DNA from: JAXLXE01 sp046328115
Lineage (GTDB): Bacteria > Chloroflexota > UBA6077 > JACCZL01
NCBI GenBank assembly: GCA_046328115.1
Contig: JAXLXE010000002.1
Span: forward strand, 124,001-188,000
Length of the DNA stretch: 64,000 nucleotides
Reading direction: 5' to 3'
The position numbers were made by a program, and so were the translations under genes. The notes under the pieces were generated by a model. The model was not told where the DNA came from. It worked only from the letters and a program-made list of their open reading frames with translations, and ran no database searches. Positions 44,621 through 53,513 of this stretch are shown one piece after another. Within the stretch, counting starts at the first letter, position 1, and each line of letters begins with the position of its first letter.

Positions 44621-45642
44621 ACATTCGCTTCCGCCCGCTCAATCTGCCCCTCGCCGATCCATTTGGCATCTCCAGCCGCGTCACCGCCGTGGCGGAGAAC
44701 GTGCTGGTGGAGATCGAGCAAGACGGGCTGATCGGATACGGCGAATGTGCGCCAAAGGCGTACTATGGCGAGAGCCAGGCCAGCGTTCTCGCCTGGCTCC
44801 CGCGCCTGTTGGCAGTGGTGGCAGACCGCGAACCCGCCGACATCCACGGCGCGGCAGCCGCCATGGAGCACGCGTGCGCTGAGAATCCCGCCGCCCGCGC
44901 TGGCGTGGAGCAGGCACTCTGGGATCTGCTGGGCAAGCGCCTGGGCATACCCGTCCGGAACTTGTGGGGAATCGGGCCACGCTGCGTCACCAGCAGCTAC
45001 ACCATCGGCATTGACACCCCCCCGCGTATGGCCCAGAAGGCGCACGAGGCCGCCGAGTACCCGCTGCTCAAGATCAAGGTGGGGACGCCCAACGACGTGG
45101 AGAACCTCCGCGCGGTACGGGAGGCTCGACCAGACGCCCGCATCCAGGTAGATGCCAACGGCGCCTGGACCGCCAAGGCCGCCATACGCTCCATCGAACA
45201 GCTCGAAGCATTCAACATCGAGATGGTGGAGCAGCCGGTAGCGCCGCCCGACATCGACGGCCTGGCCGCCGTGGCGGCATCCACCCATCTCCCGGTGTTC
45301 GCCGACGAGAGCTGCCATGGCGCCCGCGACGTGCCACGCGTGGCGGACGCCTGCGATGGTGTCGTCGTCAAGATCCAGAAGGCCGGCGGCTTGCTCGCCG
45401 CGCTGCAGCACATCCACGCCGCGCGTGCGAACGGTCTTCAGGTGATGCTGGGCTGCATGGTTGAGAGCAGCCTGGGCATCAGCGCCGCCGGCCAGATCGC
45501 GCCGCTGTGCGACCTGCTAGACCTGGACGGCAACCTGCTCTTATCGTCCGACCCGTTCGACGGGCTGCGCGCCTCGCGCGGCGAAGTCCACCCACCTCTC
45601 GGCCCCGGGCTGGGCGCAACGCGAACCGTCGACGAGTCATAG
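44608..45642 (+). CDS. dgcA: Enolase-superfamily dipeptide epimerase / N-acetyl-D-glutamate racemase-like (DgcA)
   Basis: A 344-residue enolase-superfamily enzyme of the muconate-lactonizing subgroup. Catalytic Lys pair is in LLKIKVG (Lys155 and Lys157). Metal ligands lie in QVDANGAW, MVEQPV and FADESC. The opposite-face Lys is in VVVKIQKAGG. These residues fit a two-base 1,1-proton-transfer racemase or epimerase, as in L-Ala-D/L-Glu epimerases. Overlap with the DgcN-like gene points to N-acetyl-D-glutamate as substrate. Start GTG 44608 is used because it keeps the conserved FRPLNLPLADPF opening. Confidence 0.87.
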   Translation: MRPLDIRFRPLNLPLADPFGISSRVTAVAENVLVEIEQDGLIGYGECAPKAYYGESQASVLAWLPRLLAVVADREPADIHGAAAAMEHACAENPAARAGVEQALWDLLGKRLGIPVRNLWGIGPRCVTSSYTIGIDTPPRMAQKAHEAAEYPLLKIKVGTPNDVENLRAVREARPDARIQVDANGAWTAKAAIRSIEQLEAFNIEMVEQPVAPPDIDGLAAVAASTHLPVFADESCHGARDVPRVADACDGVVVKIQKAGGLLAALQHIHAARANGLQVMLGCMVESSLGISAAGQIAPLCDLLDLDGNLLLSSDPFDGLRASRGEVHPPLGPGLGATRTVDES

Positions 45643-45711
45643 GCCCTCACGGGCTACGCCAGAACGCATCCGTCGCACCCCAGCGCGGATGTTCCAGCAG
45701 TCGGGACGGCA

Positions 45712-45748
45712 AGAGGCGGCGCACCACGAGCGGTGGCGCGCCGCCTCT
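45712..45748. terminator. Bidirectional hairpin between convergent genes
   Basis: Perfect 11-bp arms AGAGGCGGCGC / GCGCCGCCTCT enclose a smaller CCAC/GTGG stem. It lies between the racemase stop and the DsbA-like stop and could end both transcripts. Confidence 0.7.
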
Positions 45749-45762
45749 GTCGGTCGCTGGGC

Positions 45763-46353
45763 CTACTTCCGCGTGCGCTTCAACTCGAAGAAGTAGCCCT
45801 TGGTGCTCATGGCCGCCACGTGGTCCCAGAGCTGGCCTGCCTCTTCGCCCTGCGGCACAGGGATGATCACCGGGCCAAACACGGGCTCACTGCCGTCGAT
45901 GACCAGCGAGGCCACCCCAAAACCGCCCTGCTCGATGATGCCCTTGTGCTCGTTCACGTACTCGGACTCGGTACTCGGATCCGCCATCGCTTCATCGAGC
46001 AGACTCGGATCGAACCCGGCCGCCTTGATGCAGTCCCGCACCACGGCCTCGTCCCCCAGGTCCTTCCCGTTCTCGTGCCGCGCCGTACCGAACGCCTCGT
46101 ACAGCTTGTTCACTGCCTCGTTACCAAACTTCCGGCGCGCCAGCACCATGGTCCGGAACGTCCTGCGGCTCGCGATGTGCCCCTCACGCACCGTATTCAT
46201 CGGCTTGTTTACTTCTTCCAGGCTCAGGAACTTCCAGTTCACGTCCACCGGCCGGACCTTGGCCACCTCACGCATCCACTGTGAGGTGCGCCACGACCAC
46301 GGACACGCGGTGTCGAGGTAAAAGTCAACCGCTGCTCGGCCGTTCGCTGCCAT
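45763..46353 (-). CDS. DsbA-family protein related to mycothiol-dependent nitroreductase Rv2466c
   Basis: A 196-residue thioredoxin-fold DsbA-like protein. It shares with Rv2466c the opening DFYLDTACPWSWRTSQWMREV and the late FGPVIIPVPQGEEAGQLWDHV, which is diagnostic of that subgroup. Rv2466c has a CPWC active site; here it is CPWS, leaving one catalytic cysteine. A monothiol mechanism, as in glutaredoxin-like proteins, is possible. The usual cofactor of the family, mycothiol, is not generally reported in Chloroflexota, so the thiol partner is uncertain. GGAGG lies upstream of ATG 46353. Confidence 0.82.
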   Translation of the reverse strand: MAANGRAAVDFYLDTACPWSWRTSQWMREVAKVRPVDVNWKFLSLEEVNKPMNTVREGHIASRRTFRTMVLARRKFGNEAVNKLYEAFGTARHENGKDLGDEAVVRDCIKAAGFDPSLLDEAMADPSTESEYVNEHKGIIEQGGFGVASLVIDGSEPVFGPVIIPVPQGEEAGQLWDHVAAMSTKGYFFELKRTRK

Positions 46354-46394
46354 GGATCACACCCTCCTGATATCGGTTGCCGCGTCACCGCGGC

Positions 46395-47519
46395 TCACGG
46401 TCGCGCACGCTGGTACTGCAGCGGCCAGTAGTCCACGTCGACCTTCAGCTCGTGCGCAGCGTACAAAGGCCAGTATGGATTGCGCAGTAGTTCGCGTGCC
46501 AGAAGTACCACGTCTGCCCGCCCATTCCTGAGGATCTCATCCGCAAGCTCGGCCTTGGTGATCAGCCCCACGGCGCCAGTAGGCACACCGGCCTCCTGAC
46601 GCACTCGCTCAGCGAACGGGACCTGGTAGCCGGACGCCAGCGGGATTTTGGCGCTCGCGGCGCTCCCGCCGGATGAGACGTCCACCAGGTCCACACCACG
46701 GCGCGCCAGCTCCGCGCTGAGCGCGACCGACTCATCCACCGTCCAGCCTCCGCCCACCCAGTCCGTCGCAGAGATCCGAACCCACAAGGGCAGATCGTCC
46801 GGCAGCGCATCGCGAACGACTTCCGTCACGCGAAGCAGCAATCGAACGCGGTTCTCGAGTGAGCCGCCGTAGTCGTCCACGCGGCGGTTCGAGAGCGGTG
46901 AGAGGAACTCGTGGAGCAGGTATCCGTGGGCCGCGTGGATCTCGATGATCTGGAACCCCGCTTCAACAGCCCGAGTGGTGGCCTGGCGGAACCCCTGGAC
47001 TACGCGCTCGATCCCGTCCAGGCTCAGGGCCTCCGGCACGTGCCAGCCGGCGTCAAACGGGATGGCGCTCGGCGCCAGCGGCTGCCAGCCACCGTCCTCC
47101 GGTGCCAGCGGTCCACCGCCTTCCCACGTCCGCTTCACACTGGCCTTCCGTCCGGCGTGAGCAAGCTGGATCGCCGGCACCGCGCCCTGCTCCAGAATGA
47201 ACCGCGCGATGCGGGACCAGGGCTGGATGTGCGTGTCAGCCCAGATACCACAGTCATGAGCGCTGATACGGCCACGAGGCTCAATGGCGGTGGCCTCCGC
47301 CATCACCACGGCTGCGCCGCCCACCGCGCGGGTCCCAAGGTGCACCAGGTGCCAGTCCGTCGGCACGCCATCCTCGGCGGAGTACTGGCACATTGGCGCC
47401 ACGGCGATGCGGTTGCGCAGCGTGATCCCGCGGGTCTTGTACGGCTCGAAGAGGGATGCGGATGGCGGTAGCGATACCCGCTGGCGTGCGGTAGCGGAAG
47501 GACTGACCGTGACGACCAT
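46395..47519 (-). CDS. NADH:flavin oxidoreductase, Old Yellow Enzyme family (YqjM-like)
   Basis: A 374-residue FMN-dependent ene-reductase. VAPMCQYSAEDG contains the redox-tuning Cys of the YqjM subgroup. IQLAHAGRKAS supplies the substrate-binding His. The segment IEIHAAHGYLLHEFLSP then SNRRVDDYGGSLENR is conserved. It would reduce activated C=C bonds with NAD(P)H in the cytoplasm. ATG 47519 follows GAGGAAG; the longer frame to 47612 runs through a repetitive upstream tract (GCTGCTCTG-like copies) and is not likely coding. Confidence 0.92.
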   Translation of the reverse strand: MVVTVSPSATARQRVSLPPSASLFEPYKTRGITLRNRIAVAPMCQYSAEDGVPTDWHLVHLGTRAVGGAAVVMAEATAIEPRGRISAHDCGIWADTHIQPWSRIARFILEQGAVPAIQLAHAGRKASVKRTWEGGGPLAPEDGGWQPLAPSAIPFDAGWHVPEALSLDGIERVVQGFRQATTRAVEAGFQIIEIHAAHGYLLHEFLSPLSNRRVDDYGGSLENRVRLLLRVTEVVRDALPDDLPLWVRISATDWVGGGWTVDESVALSAELARRGVDLVDVSSGGSAASAKIPLASGYQVPFAERVRQEAGVPTGAVGLITKAELADEILRNGRADVVLLARELLRNPYWPLYAAHELKVDVDYWPLQYQRARP

Positions 47520-47733
47520 GTGAATCAAGCTTCCTCTCTTGGCGCTGCTCTGTTCCTGGCGCTGCGCTGTGCTTAGCGCTGCTCTGTTGAAGGTGCGACC
47601 AGTGGACATCACATCGTAGCAGCGACCCGTGAAATGCCGGCGGGCGCTGTCGGACCGCCGTGTGCTACGCTGCCGACCCGTGCTGGCCTCAGCACGGACA
47701 GGTACAGATTACGGCGCGGCACGAGGAGGAGCC

Positions 47734-48252
47734 ATGATCGACTCGCCAGACCTCTCGGGTTTCGCGGCGCTGGCACGGATGGCGGAACGCGTGGGCGAGC
47801 GCCTGCGCGAGCGGGGGGAGACCATCGCCGTTGCCGAATCCTCCGCGGGCGGGCTGATCAGTGCCTCGCTGCTGGCAGTCTCCGGCGCCTCCGCCTACTT
47901 CCAGGGGGGTGCCGTGGTCTACACCGGGAATGCCAAGGGGGAGCTGCTCCACCTGGACGAGGACGCGCGGACGAAGCCCCGTCCCGCCACCGACGGCCAC
48001 GCACTGAAGCTGGCGCGCGCCGTCAAGGATCGCCTAGGCACCACCTGGGGACTAGGTGAGACCGGCGCAACTGGACCGTCCGGCAACCGGTACGGCGATC
48101 CTCCCGGTCATGCCTGGATCGGCCTGGTGGGTCCAGAGGAGCGCACACGTCTCGTAAGAACCGGCGACTTCGACCGCCACAACAACATGATCGCGTTCGC
48201 GGCCGGCGCGATCTGGCTCCTGGCCGACGCGCTCGGCCTGGAAGACGATTAG
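47734..48252 (+). CDS. CinA-family nicotinamide-nucleotide amidohydrolase
   Basis: A 172-residue protein corresponding to the C-terminal CinA/PncC domain. The catalytic segment VAESSAGGLISASLLAVSGAS carries the nucleophilic Ser, and GETGATGPSG and GDPPGHAWIGLVG follow. PncC deamidates NMN to nicotinate mononucleotide in pyridine recycling. Here the family pattern is a divergent short branch whose activity may differ. ATG 47734 follows GAGGAGG. Its stop overlaps that of the convergent channel gene by 4 nt. Confidence 0.88.
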   Translation: MIDSPDLSGFAALARMAERVGERLRERGETIAVAESSAGGLISASLLAVSGASAYFQGGAVVYTGNAKGELLHLDEDARTKPRPATDGHALKLARAVKDRLGTTWGLGETGATGPSGNRYGDPPGHAWIGLVGPEERTRLVRTGDFDRHNNMIAFAAGAIWLLADALGLEDD

Positions 48253-49238
48253 AGCGCGCTCTCCAGCACCCTCAACTGCTCGGCGGTGCCCATCACCACC
48301 AGCAGGTCTCCATGCTTGATCGCGGTATCCGGCGTCGGCTGTGCAATAAGCTGTCCGTCGCGACGCACGGCCATCACCACGACGCCGGGCGCGACCTCCG
48401 CGTAGACCTCGCCCACGTGCCGCCCCACAAGTGGCGACTGCCAGGACACCGTCACGTCCTCAACGAGTAGGTCCATTCCCGCCCCGTGGAGCACCGTGTC
48501 CACAAACTCCACGGTAGATGGACGCACCGCCAGCATCGCCATCTGCCGCCCACCGATGCCGTAGGGTGAGACCACCCTGTTGGCCCCGGCCCGCATCAAC
48601 TTGGGGGCCGCGTCGTCGTTGTTGCCCCGCGCCACAATCAGCAGATCCGCCCGAAGCGCTCGCGCCGAGAGCGTGACGAAGATGTTGTCGGCATCATTCG
48701 CCACACACGTCACCAGCCCACGAGCCCGTTCGATTCCCGCGCGGCGTAGCGTGTCATCGCTGGTCGCGTCGCCCCTCACGCACAGGTAGCCCGACTCCAG
48801 CGCGAGATCCAAGGACGAGGGGTTGACGTCGATGATCACAAACGGTGTCCCGGCCTGGGCGAAGTCAAGTGCCACCTGGCGGCCAACGCGCCCGAAGCCG
48901 CAAAGCAGGAAGTGATTGTTGAGCTGCTCCACGGTTCGCTGCATCCGCCGCTGCTCCCACGCCCGACCGATCTGGCCGGCAACGATGAACTGCATGATCG
49001 TGGTCACGCAGTACGCCGCGCCACCCACACCAAACGTGATCAGCACGATCGTGAACGTCCGGCCGGCCTGCGTCAGCGGCCGCACCTCACCGTAGCCCAC
49101 GCCGGCCAGCGTGATGATCGTCATATAGAACGCGTCAAACCACGGCCAGCCCTCCACCAGCACGTAGCCCACCGTGCCCAGCGCGCAGATGCAGGCCATC
49201 ACGAGAGCAACGCGAACGAATCGTCCGAGGTCGCTCAC
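48249..49238 (-). CDS. Potassium channel / TrkA-N (RCK) domain protein, MthK-like
   Basis: A 329-residue channel subunit. Two membrane helices (residues 8-28 and 65-88) flank a pore loop with filter ITLAGVGYGE, a variant of TVGYGD. An RCK/TrkA_N Rossmann domain follows (FLLCGFGRVGRQVALDFA, where GFGRVG binds a nucleotide), then a TrkA_C domain from about residue 245 (VGRHVGEVYAEVAPGVVVMAVRRDG). It is likely a ligand-gated potassium channel. Last gene of the minus-strand PBP1a-psd-pssA cluster, with a 55-nt gap from pssA. Confidence 0.9.
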   Translation of the reverse strand: MSDLGRFVRVALVMACICALGTVGYVLVEGWPWFDAFYMTIITLAGVGYGEVRPLTQAGRTFTIVLITFGVGGAAYCVTTIMQFIVAGQIGRAWEQRRMQRTVEQLNNHFLLCGFGRVGRQVALDFAQAGTPFVIIDVNPSSLDLALESGYLCVRGDATSDDTLRRAGIERARGLVTCVANDADNIFVTLSARALRADLLIVARGNNDDAAPKLMRAGANRVVSPYGIGGRQMAMLAVRPSTVEFVDTVLHGAGMDLLVEDVTVSWQSPLVGRHVGEVYAEVAPGVVVMAVRRDGQLIAQPTPDTAIKHGDLLVVMGTAEQLRVLESAL

Positions 49239-49293
49239 GCGGTCAGAGGGGTGCCAAGTTAGTGCGAGGCGCCCACCGCGCCCAGGTCACCTG

Positions 49294-50043
49294 CTACCCG
49301 CGGATCTCGCCGGCGCGCGGCGCCGGCCGCGCGGCGCGCCGATCCGTGATCAGGCTACTGATGATATAAACGATCCCGAGCGAGACCACCACCCACGGAA
49401 ATGGCCCGAGAATCGTCACCACGCTCAGCACGGCGAACGGCAGCAGCGCCCACCAGATAGCGTCTGGCCGGCGCCGAAGCAAACCGGTCACCACGCGGGA
49501 GAGCTTGATAAACCGAACGGGACACACCATCAAGAGCGCCAGGCCCAGCGTGAGTCCGGCCAGAACGGGCCAGGGCCAGACCCCGGCCTCCCGCGACATG
49601 TAGGCCAGTGCACCCATGAGCATGCCGGCCACGGTGATGGGCATCCCACGAAAGTCGCGCCCCGCCTCCATGGTGTTGAACAGCGCCAGCCGCCAGGCGC
49701 CAGCCAGCGCAAATGAGGCGCTGACGATGCCAATAACCGCCTGCGGCGGCCCGCTCTGCGACGAATACGAGAACAGCGCCGGAACGATTCCAAAGGAAAC
49801 CAGGTCCGCCAGCGAGTCGAGCTCCTTGCCAAACGAGCTCCCGTGGCCAGAGAGGCGCGCCAGGGCACCATCGAAGAAATCCAGCACCCCGGACAGGAAC
49901 ACCAGGCTCACGGCCAGCGCGTAGTGCTGCTCCATGATCAGCAAAATCGCCGCGAAACCGCAGGCGAGATTGGTGAACGTGACCATGTGCGCCAGCAGGC
50001 CGCCCCGGCGGGCAACTCGCCTCTTGAGCTCGCGGCGATCCAT
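49294..50043 (-). CDS. pssA: CDP-diacylglycerol-serine O-phosphatidyltransferase
   Basis: A 249-residue integral membrane enzyme. The CDP-alcohol phosphotransferase motif DGx2ARx8Gx3Dx3D appears in FDGALARLSGHGSSFGKELD followed by SLAD. Six to seven hydrophobic segments follow. It makes phosphatidylserine from CDP-diacylglycerol and serine. The neighbouring psd gene decarboxylates the product to phosphatidylethanolamine, so both steps lie in one operon. The size and lack of an N-terminal cytoplasmic domain fit the Bacillus-type enzyme. Confidence 0.93.
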   Translation of the reverse strand: MDRRELKRRVARRGGLLAHMVTFTNLACGFAAILLIMEQHYALAVSLVFLSGVLDFFDGALARLSGHGSSFGKELDSLADLVSFGIVPALFSYSSQSGPPQAVIGIVSASFALAGAWRLALFNTMEAGRDFRGMPITVAGMLMGALAYMSREAGVWPWPVLAGLTLGLALLMVCPVRFIKLSRVVTGLLRRRPDAIWWALLPFAVLSVVTILGPFPWVVVSLGIVYIISSLITDRRAARPAPRAGEIRG

Positions 50044-50127
50044 GGGCTACTCCTTACCGCCGCGCCTGGCCACCCGCGCCCATCCCGGCACTTATCGGCG
50101 GCCGCCGCCCGCGGAGTGCTTGACATC

Positions 50128-50787
50128 TTACAACCATCTGGCCACCGGTGTCCGCGCTCCCACGATTCGCTTGCCAGCTGAGACCAGCGGCTCCGCCCGC
50201 CCAGACGGCACGATCACATCCGTCCGCGAGCCAAACGTGATCATCCCCAGGCGATCGCCCGCCGCCAGATCGTCTCCCTGCCCCGTCCACCCCACGATGC
50301 GCCGCGCGATCAAGCCAGCCACCTGCACCACGACGATCGGGCCTCGCGCCGTCTCTATGGCGATCTCCCGCCGACGATTGCCATGCGACTTGATGAAATT
50401 CATCGCCGGCGCGAACCCGCCGTCGATATCTCGGATCTCCGCGATCCGTCCGGACACGGGCGACCGATTCACGTGCACGTCGAACACGGAGAGAAACGTG
50501 CTGATGCGCAGGGACGGCCGGCCCAGATACCAGGGCGCCTCCACCTGGTCCACGGCCAGCACCTTGCCATCCGCCGCCGAGTACAGCAGCTCCGGGTCCG
50601 CCTCCAGGGGGCGCTGAGGGTCGCGGAAGAACGCGGCGACCGCGCCCGCCGCCAGCAACGCCCCCGCCCCCGCGGCCGGCCGCCACCGCCAGAGCGGCCA
50701 GGCGGCGGCGGCCAACGGAACCACGTACCGCCAGCCCTCCACCGCGGTGGGATATCGGCGCGCCAGCCAGCGTGCGTCCCCCATCAT
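50128..50787 (-). CDS. psd: Phosphatidylserine decarboxylase (short, Psd-A type)
   Basis: A 219-residue pro-enzyme. The self-cleavage site is in MITFGSRTDVIVPSG, where the Ser after Gly becomes the pyruvoyl group. FLSVFDVHVNRSPVSG is the conserved catalytic His motif. N-terminal hydrophobic segments (about 20-55) anchor it in the membrane. It converts phosphatidylserine to phosphatidylethanolamine. The start overlaps the PBP1a stop by 4 nt (ATGA), and pssA lies 84 nt further on. Confidence 0.92.
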   Translation of the reverse strand: MMGDARWLARRYPTAVEGWRYVVPLAAAAWPLWRWRPAAGAGALLAAGAVAAFFRDPQRPLEADPELLYSAADGKVLAVDQVEAPWYLGRPSLRISTFLSVFDVHVNRSPVSGRIAEIRDIDGGFAPAMNFIKSHGNRRREIAIETARGPIVVVQVAGLIARRIVGWTGQGDDLAAGDRLGMITFGSRTDVIVPSGRAEPLVSAGKRIVGARTPVARWL

Positions 50788-53396
50788 CGCTCCCGAACGG
50801 CCGTTGCCGCGGGGCCGATGAGCGGCGGTGCGGACGGCGTTTGCGTGGGTGGAACAACGAGGCCCCGCGGCGTCGGGTTCACGATGGGCCTCGGAGAAGG
50901 TACCGGCGTCGCCGCCGGTGCAACGGTGACCCGGGTGAGCTTTTGGATTGTATTTCCAACCCCGTCATACACGGTGAGGCGCAGCGTGTACGGGCCAGAT
51001 GCCGCTGCCGCCGTGTTCCATACGCCCAACAGCGCCTTGTCCACGCCCTGCGTGCGCGCATTCGTCAGCTTCAACCAGGATTCGGGATTGGCGCCCACGC
51101 CTACCTCCAGGTCTAGATGGTGGAAGTCATCCATCATCGCCGATCCAGCTACCTGCACGGTGCCGGTCACCGCGGCGGACTCCACCGGGCTCGTGATCTC
51201 CGCCACGCGAACGCCGCGATACACGTCATCGCACCGCTGCGTGGGAGGCGGCGCGAAGCCAAGCTGCGCCGCCCACTGGCCATTTGGGGCCGGCAAGGCG
51301 AGGAAGATGCGTGATTCCCTGGCATTGGCCGGCACCAGGTCAAACGCCAGTTTCCCATTCGCCCGACACACATCCACCCGTCGGTACAGGTCGTCCATCT
51401 TCGTGGGCACGTTTTCAGCTAAGAACACGTCGGTCGCGCGTTTCGGGCATTCCGGGGAGGGCAGCAGCCCGGACGGCACGCATACCTCCTTGTCCACTAC
51501 GCCGGCGGGCCGCTCGAACTGCCGCGGCTGCACGTTTGCCAGCGCTCGCTCCATGAATGTGTGCCAGATCCGACCGGCACCCGTGGCGCCCAGCACGTCC
51601 TTCATCGGGGAGCCATCGCTGTTCCCCACCCAGACCCCAGCGACAAGGTCCGGCGTGTACCCCACCACCCACGAATCCACGAATCGGTCGGTCGAGCCGG
51701 TCTTGGCGGCGGCCGGGCGGCTGAGCTGGAGCGCGCTGTTCCGGCCAAACGTCTCGGCGCGCGCCTCGTCATCAGATAGGATGCTGGTGATGACATACGC
51801 GTGGCGAGGATCCACCACCTGGCGCGGCCGTTGCTGTTGTTGCTGGTACAGCACGCGACCAGCGCTGTTCTTGATCTCAAGAATCGCAACCGGATCGAGC
51901 TCCCTTGAGCCGGGGGTTCGCTCGGCTTCGGCGAGGGCGCGCCCCGCTTGCATACCGCCGGCCGCGAACGGGACGTACGCGTACGTGAGGTCTAGCAACG
52001 TCACCTCACCACCGCCCAGCGTCAACGAGAGCCCGTACCGACTGGGATCTGCCAGTCCGTTGATCCCCATTCTCCGCACGTTCGCCAGGACGGGCGCAAT
52101 ACCCACCGTCTCCAGCGTCTTGACCGCCGGCACGTTGAGGGAGGATGCCAGCGCTCTGCGCACGCTCACGGGCCCCCGGAACTTCGCGTCGTAGTTCAGA
52201 GGAGTGTAGTTGCCACCGAACGTCGTTGGAACGTCCATCAACATCGTGGCCGGCGACCAGCCCTGCTGAAAGGCCGTGAGATACGTGAACGGCTTGAGCG
52301 TTGAGCCGGGCTGACGGTTCGCCAGCGCCACGTTCACCTGGCCCGCGATCTGGCGATCCTCGTAGTCAACGCTGCCCACCATAGCCAGGATCTCACCGGT
52401 ACTCGGTTTGATCGCCACCAGCGCGGCGTTGTTCGCGTTGCGCGCCCTCACCTCCTGGATATGCTCGCGGGCGGCCTGCTCTGCCATCCGCTGAACGTTG
52501 AGGTCAAGCGTGGTCCGGACCTGCAGGCCCTCGCGGAACAGCACGTCGGAACGGTAGCTACGCTCCAGCAAGTCACGCACGAAGAACACGAAGTGCGGTG
52601 CTACTGACTGATCGCCCAGCCGTGGTGGGCGGAGCACGATCGGCGTCGAACGGGCCCGCTCCGCCTCCTGGTGGTCAATCATCCCGTGTCTCTCCATCTG
52701 TGCCAAAACGTAGTCCTGGCGCTCGCGGGCCTCGGCGGGATTGACGTACGGGTCGTAGCCGGAAGGCGACTGGGGCAATCCCGCGATGAACGTGATCTGG
52801 GCCAGATCGAGCTCGCGCACGGGCCTGCCAAAGTACGTCTGGGCTGCCGCCTCAACGCCGTACGCCAGATTCCCGTAGTACACCTCGTTCAAGTACAGCT
52901 CGAGGATGCGGTCCTTGGAGAAACGCCGCGTGATCTCGATGGCCAGCAACGCCTCCTTGATCTTGCGGTCAGCGCTCTGCTCCGGGGTCAACAGCGTGTT
53001 CTTCACAAGCTGCTGGGTGATCGTGCTGGCCCCAGACAGGAACCGCTGACCCCACAGGTTCTGCCAGAGCGCGCGCACCACCGCCCGCGGATCGAAGCCC
53101 GGGTGAGAGTAGAACTGAGCATCCTCCGCCGCGATCGTGGCGTTTCGTAACGCCACCGGAACGTCGCTCAGTGGGACCAGCGTGCGGCGCCCGCCCTGCG
53201 GATCGTTGAACTCGCCTAGCAGTGTCCCATTGCGGTCCAGAATGCTGGCCGTCTGGAACACCCGCCGCGATTCGAGCTGTGTGTAGTCCGGCAGGTCATT
53301 TACGTAATACGCGTAGATCCCCGCGATGACACCGACCCCCACGGACAGGAAGAGCGCGGTGAACCCGAGCACCCACCGGATGAAGCGCACCCACAA
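50784..53396 (-). CDS. Class A penicillin-binding protein (bifunctional glycosyltransferase/transpeptidase)
   Basis: An 870-residue PBP1a-like enzyme. One N-terminal membrane helix (residues 10-30) precedes the GT51 domain with catalytic Glu in AAEDAQFYSHPG and GASTITQQLVKN. The transpeptidase domain has Ser365-x-x-Lys368 in PGSTLKPF, the SSLN motif, and KTGS at Lys565. After it comes a Cys-containing segment and a C-terminal beta-rich Big-like or FN-type module ending in a Pro/Thr tail. It builds and cross-links peptidoglycan outside the membrane. It heads the psd-pssA-channel cluster. Confidence 0.94.
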   Translation of the reverse strand: MWVRFIRWVLGFTALFLSVGVGVIAGIYAYYVNDLPDYTQLESRRVFQTASILDRNGTLLGEFNDPQGGRRTLVPLSDVPVALRNATIAAEDAQFYSHPGFDPRAVVRALWQNLWGQRFLSGASTITQQLVKNTLLTPEQSADRKIKEALLAIEITRRFSKDRILELYLNEVYYGNLAYGVEAAAQTYFGRPVRELDLAQITFIAGLPQSPSGYDPYVNPAEARERQDYVLAQMERHGMIDHQEAERARSTPIVLRPPRLGDQSVAPHFVFFVRDLLERSYRSDVLFREGLQVRTTLDLNVQRMAEQAAREHIQEVRARNANNAALVAIKPSTGEILAMVGSVDYEDRQIAGQVNVALANRQPGSTLKPFTYLTAFQQGWSPATMLMDVPTTFGGNYTPLNYDAKFRGPVSVRRALASSLNVPAVKTLETVGIAPVLANVRRMGINGLADPSRYGLSLTLGGGEVTLLDLTYAYVPFAAGGMQAGRALAEAERTPGSRELDPVAILEIKNSAGRVLYQQQQQRPRQVVDPRHAYVITSILSDDEARAETFGRNSALQLSRPAAAKTGSTDRFVDSWVVGYTPDLVAGVWVGNSDGSPMKDVLGATGAGRIWHTFMERALANVQPRQFERPAGVVDKEVCVPSGLLPSPECPKRATDVFLAENVPTKMDDLYRRVDVCRANGKLAFDLVPANARESRIFLALPAPNGQWAAQLGFAPPPTQRCDDVYRGVRVAEITSPVESAAVTGTVQVAGSAMMDDFHHLDLEVGVGANPESWLKLTNARTQGVDKALLGVWNTAAAASGPYTLRLTVYDGVGNTIQKLTRVTVAPAATPVPSPRPIVNPTPRGLVVPPTQTPSAPPLIGPAATAVRER

Positions 53397-53451
53397 ATTC
53401 TACGACCGGCCTCTCGCCTTCACGGCGGATTCACCGGGCTGGGCAAGAGAA

Positions 53452-53477
53452 AGCCCCCGGGCTCGCGCCCGGGGGCT
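53452..53477 (-). terminator. Rho-independent terminator of the groEL transcript
   Basis: Perfect 11-bp stem AGCCCCCGGGC / GCCCGGGGGCT with loop GCGA on the minus strand, followed there by TTCTCTTG. It lies 37 nt after the groEL stop and ends the chaperone transcript. Confidence 0.8.
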
Positions 53478-53513
53478 GCTTGATCAGCGGGGCGGCGGAC
53501 CGCCCGGCCTCGC

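Noticed and set aside
47521..47612. N-terminal extension of the ene-reductase gene
   Set aside because: The DNA holds repeated GCTGCTCTG-like tracts and the encoded residues do not match the family; a good ribosome site supports ATG 47519.
50383..52194. A 603-codon open frame on the plus strand
   Set aside because: Antisense to the PBP1a and psd genes, with Ser/Arg/Thr-rich sequence and no motifs.
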